Under the pieces are notes generated by a model. The model did not search any database. It was given only the letters and a program-made list of their open reading frames with translations, and was not told the origin of the DNA. From a virus: DNA of 26,424 nt. This document shows positions 22,396-26,424 of the stretch, piece by piece. The stretch covers positions 1-26,424 of IMG/VR virus record IMGVR_UViG_3300030099_004984; one strand, 5' to 3'. A program made the position numbers and the translations under genes. How positions within the stretch are numbered: position 1 is the first letter of the stretch; each line of letters begins with the position of its first letter.

Positions 22396-22873
22396 TTTTT
22401 AAAATATTTTTTACTTTGTTATAAGTTCTATATAAACTATAATAACTGATTTTACTTTGTCTGCTTAATTCTTTTATGCTCATACCTCCCTCAATTATAC
22501 GATAAACTTTGGCATCATACCAAAACATTTCATCTAATTTTTTGTTTATACGAACGTAAGTTTTTTCTATATTTCGATCAATGTTATTTGTTTTTTTTAA
22601 TTTGTACAAATAATCATCTATATTAATAACATTAATTTTAGCTTTTTTTATTTGTAAATTAATTGTCATATGCCTTAAACATTGATAAATGTAAAAATAA
22701 TTTATATCTCCTTTATAGCTGATGTCTTTTCCCTCGTCAATATATTTGATTATTCTGATATACATTTCCTGAACGAGATCTTCGGCGTAATCTTTCAAAC
22801 CAAAAGATTTTACAATCTTGATCCAATCACTATGTCTATCTGTTAATTTTTTTTTTAATTCAGAAGGGTGCAT
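22382..22873 (-). CDS. Sigma-70-like RNA polymerase factor or related regulator
   Basis: The ATG at 22873 (MHPSELKKKLTDRHSDWIKI) is used because four upstream codons would need a TTG start. The 163-residue protein has a region-2-like part at about 20-60 with KDYAEDLVQEMYIRIIKYID, which is the Y..D.vQE.yirl pattern of core-binding helices, and a C-terminal HTH at about 118-160 (VYRIIEGGMSIKELSRQSKI followed by SYYSLYRTYNKVK) like sigma region 4. It would direct host RNA polymerase to phage promoters. The family is common in Bacteroidota phages as a small divergent sigma factor. It follows the helicase-like gene with a 14-base overlap. Confidence 0.75.
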   Translation of the reverse strand: MHPSELKKKLTDRHSDWIKIVKSFGLKDYAEDLVQEMYIRIIKYIDEGKDISYKGDINYFYIYQCLRHMTINLQIKKAKINVINIDDYLYKLKKTNNIDRNIEKTYVRINKKLDEMFWYDAKVYRIIEGGMSIKELSRQSKISYYSLYRTYNKVKNILKNEIR

Positions 22874-23774
22874 TAATTTGTTCAACTAATGCTAAATTTA
22901 GTGTTTTTTTACCATTAATCTCAAAGCCCACATTATTTTTAATGCTTTTCATCATTATTGGGTTTTCAATTGGTGTAGGTCTGCCGCCGGTGTCATTGTC
23001 TTTTATTTTTCTTACGTGTATATAATTATTCATCCAATCAGTAGGGTGTTGTATGTATCGGTGTATTACAAGAAAATCATCAGCCCTGTTTACAAATTTT
23101 CCGCCACCTTCAACATCACTTGCTAGTGGTGGTATTGGGTGTCCTGCATATTCGTGCTGTATTGGGTGTTTTATTCTAAGTGCGTTTGTGGCTGCGTGAG
23201 TTGTTAGCCATATACTTATATTATTTCTTTTGCAAAATAATCGCATTTCGCTTGTTGCTTCATAATCATATTCGTGTCCATTTAATCCCTGTAATATATC
23301 ACGATCCTTAACTAAACTATTATAAGGATCAATCAAAAAGCCATCATAAGCCCAAGCCTGTTTTACTGCTTCTGCAAATTTAATTAATTGTTTATATGTG
23401 TAAAGCTCAGATGTGTCAACAAATTTAAAATGGTCAAATATAAACTGACAATGTTGATCAAATTTATCAGTTGTAATTTTGTTTATAGGTCTACTATCTA
23501 AAAACTCAATTAATTTTTTTATTATAGTATGAGGATCATTTTCGCTACTAAAAACAAGCCATTTTAATTTATGTTTTAATGTATATAACAACATTAAAAA
23601 TAAAGTTATTGTTGTTTTTCCGGTGTTCGCGTGTCCTAATATTAAATTAAAATTTCCTTTTTTAAATCTAAAATATTCATCTATTTCCGGTAAATCTAAT
23701 TTATAACCCTCGTGTAGTGTTCCTTTTCTTATTTTTATTATTTTGTCAACTTCATCATCATAATTTATTAGCAT
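22860..23774 (-). CDS. DnaB/RecA-type replicative helicase ATPase
   Basis: This 304-residue protein is a RecA-fold ATPase similar to the C-terminal domain of DnaB-like helicases. It has KGNFNLILGHANTGKTTITL with Walker A 47-55, LVFSSEND (73-80) in the position of the catalytic E79, Walker B DGFLIDPYNS with D149, and SIWLTTHAAT (sensor-like H193). Later come PPLASDVEGGGKFVNRADDF and IHVRKIKDNDTGGRP, with R and K residues that could form finger contacts to neighbours. It lacks a primase or N-terminal DnaB domain, so it may be a stand-alone ring helicase or a recombinase-like motor. It probably unwinds the replication fork. A 21-base gap follows the upstream gene. Confidence 0.82.
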   Translation of the reverse strand: MLINYDDEVDKIIKIRKGTLHEGYKLDLPEIDEYFRFKKGNFNLILGHANTGKTTITLFLMLLYTLKHKLKWLVFSSENDPHTIIKKLIEFLDSRPINKITTDKFDQHCQFIFDHFKFVDTSELYTYKQLIKFAEAVKQAWAYDGFLIDPYNSLVKDRDILQGLNGHEYDYEATSEMRLFCKRNNISIWLTTHAATNALRIKHPIQHEYAGHPIPPLASDVEGGGKFVNRADDFLVIHRYIQHPTDWMNNYIHVRKIKDNDTGGRPTPIENPIMMKSIKNNVGFEINGKKTLNLALVEQINAPF

Positions 23775-23795
23775 TCAACTAAAATATAAAAATTT

Positions 23796-24065
23796 TTAAA
23801 ATGGCAAATCTTCTCGGTCAGGGTTATGTTCTGATGCTGTTACTTCTTCTTTTGGTTTATAATTATCAAGCTTAAAATATTGCTTATCTTTTGATTTTGC
23901 AGTACATAAACAAAGATTTACATAACCTTTGTCGTTTGCTAATTTTTCAAGCCTAACTAATTCTTTTCTTAATGTTGGTATATGAACTGATATATTGCTA
24001 TCAATCCAATCGACCTTTGTTGGCTTGGGAAATAATCCACTTATAAAATCTATTTTATTATCCAT
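23796..24065 (-). CDS. Small phage replication-region protein (89 aa)
   Basis: The ATG at 24065 (MDNKIDFISGLFPKPTKVDW) is chosen since the longer frame would begin at TTG and overlap more. The 89-residue product has ISVHIPTLRKELVRLEKLAN followed by GYVNLCLCTAKSKDKQYFKL and an acidic tail DREDLPF. The order FiSGLfpkp......d.is..I....L...L.....g..nl.l..sk..k.Y..ld.wkp is common in small phage proteins next to single-strand binding or helicase genes. The acidic C-terminus ending DLPF is like that of SSB proteins, which use it to recruit partners. An accessory role in replication is inferred. Confidence 0.62.
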   Translation of the reverse strand: MDNKIDFISGLFPKPTKVDWIDSNISVHIPTLRKELVRLEKLANDKGYVNLCLCTAKSKDKQYFKLDNYKPKEEVTASEHNPDREDLPF

Positions 24066-24444
24066 TGTATACGTAATTTTCAAATTTTCTTGCTGTTTGT
24101 AATCTAATCTCTATTTCTTGATCGTAATTATTCATATTGATCGGTCCGTGTATATCGGTAGATCTATTTAAACTACTTTGTCTAATAATGTACTTTTGCA
24201 CATCATCTTTTGGATTGTTATAATTGTTCGTTGTTTTTATAGGCATAAGTTTTGCTTTGTTTTTTGCTTGATCAAGATTATAATTAACCTCATCTCCAAC
24301 ATTGTAAGTTAATTCTTTAGTTGTGAACACATTAGGATTGTGACCATTTGCAAATTGAACTACATATTTATTCATTATTGCACCATCTTTTGTGTTAAAA
24401 CTTTCTTTTTTTATTATTGATTTAATTGTACTTGTATATTCCAT
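24058..24444 (-). CDS. OB-fold-like ssDNA-binding candidate (128 aa)
   Basis: The protein starts MEYTSTIKSIIKKESFNTKD and runs as a beta barrel-like series: KDGAIMNKYVVQFANGHNPN, VFTTKELTYNVGDEVNYNLD, then a linker and VQKYIIRQSSLNRSTDIHGP. The pattern of strand-GDEV.Y.l and a C-terminal IirQSSLnRA-like helix is common to small OB-fold-type proteins in Bacteroidota phage replication blocks, where a single-strand binding role is plausible. It sits just upstream of the helicase pair. The fold is suggested by pattern only; no conserved aromatic DNA-binding set is proven. Confidence 0.55.
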   Translation of the reverse strand: MEYTSTIKSIIKKESFNTKDGAIMNKYVVQFANGHNPNVFTTKELTYNVGDEVNYNLDQAKNKAKLMPIKTTNNYNNPKDDVQKYIIRQSSLNRSTDIHGPINMNNYDQEIEIRLQTARKFENYVYNG

Positions 24445-24446
24445 AT

Positions 24447-24569
24447 TTAAACTTTAAATTTTTTTGCTAATTGTAATATTTCTTTTTTATCTTCTTTTTG
24501 ATTATATGCTTCCGTTCTTAAAAGCCAATATAAATATTCACTATCTTTTTTGCTAATTTCTACAATCAT
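24447..24569 (-). CDS. Small helical protein (40 aa), unknown
   Basis: This reading frame fills the gap between the OB-like gene and the HTH gene. The ATG at 24569-24567 gives MIVEISKKDSEYLYWLLRTE, then AYNQKEDKKEILQLAKKFKV, 40 residues ending two bases before the next start. The product is likely two helices, charged. Codon use resembles that of neighbours. No family is known. The remaining 38 bases upstream contain no further gene. Confidence 0.58.
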   Translation of the reverse strand: MIVEISKKDSEYLYWLLRTEAYNQKEDKKEILQLAKKFKV

Positions 24570-24607
24570 AATTTTGATATACTTGTATATTTGATTTTGC
24601 TGATATA

Positions 24608-24844
24608 TTAATTTAAAATTGTGCCATCGTTTAAAATTATTGTACCAACCGGTAGTTTTTTAAACATTTCTTCTTTTATATCATTGCTTGAGTAAACTTT
24701 TGCCGGTATTCCATATTTGCAAATTATTTTACCAATTGGTTGTACTTTATGTTTTTTTAGTACATTACTAATTTTCCAAGGTGTTACATTGTATATTTCA
24801 CTTAGATCTTTTTGTGTGTAATATTGTTTATTCATATTTATCAT
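24608..24844 (-). CDS. HTH DNA-binding protein (78 aa)
   Basis: The protein begins MINMNKQYYTQKDLSEIYNV, with an excisionase/MerR-type helix-turn-helix at about 9-32 (YTQKDLSEIYNVTPWKISNV then LKKHKVQPIGK), followed by a beta wing (GIPAKVYSSNDIKEEMFKK) and a C-terminal ILNDGTILN hairpin. Such small HTH proteins act as phage regulators or as DNA-bending recombination factors. It starts in an ATGA overlap with the coiled-coil gene upstream. Target sites are not known; the nearest promoter is at 25307-25338. A repressor, activator or excisionase role are all possible. Confidence 0.68.
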   Translation of the reverse strand: MINMNKQYYTQKDLSEIYNVTPWKISNVLKKHKVQPIGKIICKYGIPAKVYSSNDIKEEMFKKLPVGTIILNDGTILN

Positions 24845-25050
24845 TTTTTTATTTTTTTTGAGTTAAAATATTCTTCGTTTGTTCTATCGTGTATTATTTC
24901 ATCTTTGGCCGATAGTAGCCTTACTTTTATTTGTTCATCTCTTAATTGATCTTTTAATCTTCTATTTTCTAATTCATAATTAATATTTTCTTTTAGAAGT
25001 TTTGTTTTATCTTTTTCTAATTGATCAATTCTAGCTAATAAAAAATCCAT
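24841..25050 (-). CDS. Small coiled-coil protein (69 aa), unknown
   Basis: The protein begins MDFLLARIDQLEKDKTKLLK and is almost entirely a charged coiled coil (residues 5-45) with heptads IDQLEKD..KLLKENI..ELENRRLKDQL, ending in a basic tail. It probably dimerises. It lies immediately upstream of the HTH gene (ATGA overlap) and one base after the previous stop. It might partner with the HTH protein. No family can be assigned. Confidence 0.55.
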   Translation of the reverse strand: MDFLLARIDQLEKDKTKLLKENINYELENRRLKDQLRDEQIKVRLLSAKDEIIHDRTNEEYFNSKKIKK

Positions 25051-25051
25051 A

Positions 25052-25294
25052 TTATTTATTTAAATGTATTTCTAATGTTTGATTTTCTAGATCTTCAATA
25101 TAGTCATCGTGTAATAAATCTGTAATATCTATATTGTCTTTATATACTTTATTTATAGTGGTATGCTCGTATGTACCTGTACCATTGAAGTAATCTAATT
25201 CTGCTTCTATAAATGTATATTCTATTGTAATATGGCTGTTAAAAAATTTTAAATCAGCAATATGTTTTGAAGTATTTGATTTTATCATATTCAT
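25052..25294 (-). CDS. Small phage protein (80 aa), unknown
   Basis: This gene is the first of the unit driven by the promoter at 25307-25338. The product starts MNMIKSNTSKHIADLKFFNS and has ITIEYTFIEAELDYFNGTGT and VYKDNIDITDLLHDDYIEDL, an acidic, mixed alpha/beta protein. The sequence IEaElDYf.GT....... ...ID.t.Ll..dyiedl is reminiscent of small uncharacterised phage proteins that begin early regions. An ATG two codons downstream is an alternative start. The function is unknown. Confidence 0.58.
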   Translation of the reverse strand: MNMIKSNTSKHIADLKFFNSHITIEYTFIEAELDYFNGTGTYEHTTINKVYKDNIDITDLLHDDYIEDLENQTLEIHLNK

Positions 25295-25306
25295 ATTTAT
25301 TTAAAA

Positions 25307-25338
25307 CAAAAATAAAAAAAAAAATTGATATAAGCAAA
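25307..25338 (-). promoter_or_regulatory. Bacteroidota-type promoter
   Basis: The minus strand shows TTTG (25338-25335), a 20-base spacer with a T run, and TATTTTTG (25314-25307), fitting TTTG-N19/20-TAnnTTTG. The ATG at 25294 lies 12 bases further. The -33 box touches the hairpin described next, so termination and initiation are packed together. Confidence 0.7.
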
Positions 25339-25362
25339 TAAGGAGACCGAAGCCCCCTTATT
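25337..25362 (-). terminator. Terminator-like hairpin with UUCG loop
   Basis: The minus strand has AATAAGGGGGC, the very stable TTCG tetraloop and GTCTCCTTATT, an 11-pair stem with two G-T pairs. It lies 28 bases after the NinG-like gene. The T run starts only about 14 bases after the stem, so efficiency is uncertain. Confidence 0.65.
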
Positions 25363-25390
25363 CTAAATAAATATAAATACAACACTTACC

Positions 25391-25783
25391 CTATGAATAG
25401 GGTAGTTGAAGATTGAATTTTTGATATTTCTGTATCATTAATTCGAGATCAAAATTATTAAATTTTTTTGTATTTCTTGCTAATAAAAACAAATTTTCTG
25501 CTGTATTTGGGCTAATCATATTTAATTTTAATCCAAATTTATACTGTTCACCGGATTTAAACATATTGCATCCAACACATTGTACTTGACAATTATCTTC
25601 ATTCCATCTTGTTGAATAATGTTTACGTGATTGGAAATGACCGCATTGCATTTTTTTCCAGTGATCTTTTTTTCCGCAAGTAAAACATTCAACATAGCCT
25701 TTTTGATCGGCAGTTCTTCTTCTTATATATTCGCTGAATACTTTGTCAAGTTTTTTTATTAATGATTTTCTTGAAGTTTTCAT
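25391..25783 (-). CDS. ninG: NinG-like recombination protein
   Basis: This 130-residue protein has the NinG/Rap make-up: a basic N-terminal helix (MKTSRKSLIKKLDKVFSEYI), Zn-type ECFTCGKKDHWKKMQCGHFQ with C33, C36, C47 and H49, then SRKHYSTRWNEDNCQVQC and GCNMFKSGE with C69 and C72, an HNH-like beta-beta-metal fold. Lambda NinG (Rap) is a Holliday junction or flap-structure endonuclease that aids Red recombination. The C-terminal third is helical. It is shorter than lambda NinG (about 204 residues), so it may lack the C-terminal domain. It is followed by a terminator-like hairpin. Confidence 0.85.
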   Translation of the reverse strand: MKTSRKSLIKKLDKVFSEYIRRRTADQKGYVECFTCGKKDHWKKMQCGHFQSRKHYSTRWNEDNCQVQCVGCNMFKSGEQYKFGLKLNMISPNTAENLFLLARNTKKFNNFDLELMIQKYQKFNLQLPYS

Positions 25784-25814
25784 TTTGCTAAATAAAAAAT
25801 TTTTTTATATTAAA

Positions 25815-25866
25815 ATATATATACTTATATATATATATACTTATATAAATATATATACTTATATAA
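25815..25866 (-). repeat. AT-only tandem repeat with three TATAAGTATATA copies
   Basis: Between the NinG-like and basic-protein genes the minus strand has three copies of about TATATAAGTATATATAT, with ACTT/AAGT marks spaced 16 and 18 bases apart. Apart from the C or G in each mark, the tract is only A and T. It could be an easily melted site, an operator array or a slippage product. Confidence 0.6.
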
Positions 25867-26001
25867 TCATCTACCTTGACCTCGGTATCTTTTTTTATAA
25901 TTTTTACTATTTTTTACTTTGCTAGATTTTGTTTTGGAGTGAATGCCTTTTCGCTTTCGGCTTTTGGATTTATAAACTTGTACCTTTAATTTACGAGCCA
26001 T
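25867..26001 (-). CDS. Small very basic protein (44 aa)
   Basis: The reading frame starts with ATG at 26001-25999 and encodes 44 residues, MARKLKVQVYKSKSRKRKGI then HSKTKSSKVKNSKNYKKRYR ending GQGR. More than a third of residues are Lys or Arg. The motif KSKSKRKGIHSK.KTS.......NYKK.YRGQGR recurs in short proteins of marine phage genomes, where it is unannotated. The charge suggests nucleic acid binding or DNA charge compensation. The gene overlaps the end of the membrane protein gene by 11 bases. It precedes the AT repeat. Confidence 0.7.
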   Translation of the reverse strand: MARKLKVQVYKSKSRKRKGIHSKTKSSKVKNSKNYKKRYRGQGR

Positions 26002-26122
26002 TTTTTGTGATATAATATAATAAACAACCGCTTTTATAAGCCAATAAAAAAAACAATATTATATGATAAATGTTTAAATGCGACTCACCGCATATTCCTA
26101 ATAAGTGTTCAAATAGTTCCAT
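25991..26122 (-). CDS. Small membrane protein (43 aa)
   Basis: The ATG at 26122-26120 opens a 43-residue frame, MELFEHLLGICGESHLNIYH then IILFFLLAYKSGCLLYYITK NGS. It has one hydrophobic segment (about 18-38). The start MEhLLGiCGE.H is a motif I recall from small phage proteins near holins of Bacteroidota phages. It follows the holin-like gene with a two-base gap and overlaps the next gene by 11 bases. It may belong to the lysis cassette or help anchor a complex at the inner membrane. Confidence 0.7.
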   Translation of the reverse strand: MELFEHLLGICGESHLNIYHIILFFLLAYKSGCLLYYITKNGS

Positions 26123-26124
26123 AA

Positions 26125-26424
26125 TTATTTTTTAAATATACTTGTAGCTTTTTCAGTTGTACGACCACCAAAATAAGCTAAAACTACTGCCATCATTACT
26201 TTTTCAAAAGTATCATTCCATACCTCGTTGATGTGAAAGGGAATATCATCTACACTATCTAATATACCAGCAAATGAAAAAATAACAATACACCAAACTA
26301 AAACCATAGGTCTAACATTTTTACTTAACCAACTATCACTTGAAGCGTCTGCTTGCCATCTTTGTGATACCGCTTCTAACTCTTTATTTTGTTGATCGTA
26401 AATAAGCTGTTGTAAGGCTATTTT
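26125..26424 (-). CDS. Holin-like membrane protein, C-terminal part (5' end outside window)
   Basis: The frame is open from the right window edge, so the known C-terminal 99 residues begin KIALQQLIYDQQNKELEAVS and continue with QRWQADASSDSWLSKNVRPM. Two membrane segments follow, VLVWCIVIFSFAGIL and VMMAVVLAYFGG, ending GRTTEKATSIFKK. A charged amphipathic part, D..SDSWLSKN.RP, two hydrophobic helices and FG.R..EK are typical of the 3TM-type phage holins (Holin_3TM or GTA holin). It would form pores that release the endolysin. The missing N-terminal part should hold further residues. An internal ATG at 26307 is not the real start because the upstream frame is coding-like. Confidence 0.78.
   Translation of the reverse strand, partial: KIALQQLIYDQQNKELEAVSQRWQADASSDSWLSKNVRPMVLVWCIVIFSFAGILDSVDDIPFHINEVWNDTFEKVMMAVVLAYFGGRTTEKATSIFKK

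Noticed and set aside
25784-25866. CRISPR-like repeat array
   Set aside because: The repeat units are contiguous AT-only tandem copies without unique spacers, and no cas genes are present.
26125-26307. A complete 60-residue gene starting at 26307
   Set aside because: The frame stays open and protein-like to the window edge (LEAVSQRW...SDSWLSKNVRP), so 26307 is an internal Met of a truncated holin-like protein.

Overview
The window is one contiguous piece of a double-stranded DNA tailed phage. All convincing genes lie on the minus strand, so transcription runs from the right end to the left end. The DNA is strongly A+T-rich. Start codons are preceded by A/T-rich stretches such as AAATAAATATG rather than Shine-Dalgarno sequences. 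Intergenic promoters fit the Bacteroidota pattern TTTG-N19/20-TAnnTTTG. Together with the protein types this points to a phage of a Bacteroidota host, probably a marine or aquatic flavobacterium; the host is an inference. A tape-measure-like protein and a frameshifting tail assembly chaperone indicate a long-tailed virus, most likely siphovirus-like.

Layout in transcription order: (1) 26424-25867, a holin-like membrane protein cut by the window edge, a second small membrane protein and a very basic 44-residue protein, followed by an AT-rich tandem repeat. (2) 25783-25391, a NinG-like recombination protein, ended by a UUCG-capped hairpin. (3) 25294-21684, the replication and regulation block: small proteins, an HTH protein, an OB-like protein, a RecA/DnaB-type ATPase, a sigma-like protein, small cysteine proteins and a PD-(D/E)XK nuclease. 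(4) 21644-17760, a RecE-like exonuclease followed by a putative DNA hypermodification cassette: GT32-like glycosyltransferase, ParB-like protein, TET-associated glycosyltransferase and JBP1/TET-type 2-oxoglutarate/Fe(II) dioxygenase. (5) 17763-16272, small and large terminase, overlapping the cassette. (6) 16220-14978, a promoter-led run of six small unknown genes ended by a GAAA-capped terminator. (7) 14868-7290, the tail block: chaperone with a -1 frameshift, tail terminator, HK97 gp10-like protein, two large tail proteins and the tape measure. (8) 7258-242, the head block: XkdF-like protease fused to several other domains, a 57-residue cysteine protein, scaffold, decoration protein, HK97-fold capsid, tail-tube-like protein, portal and connector. 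(9) 172-1, the start of a further structural protein leaving the window.

Most genes are tightly packed with ATGA or TAATG overlaps, implying translational coupling. Three structural transcription units (genes starting at 14868, 7258 and 2874) share a near-identical 16-base element covering the start codon. The order of the morphogenesis genes is unusual: tail before head, and protease-scaffold-capsid before portal.

No tRNA, CRISPR array, insertion sequence or integrase was seen. No endolysin, DNA polymerase or DNA methyltransferase is encoded here, so the genome must extend beyond the window. Nine small genes of 40 to 57 codons that simple ORF thresholds would miss were found by reading the gaps, and the frameshift extension of the tail chaperone was found the same way.
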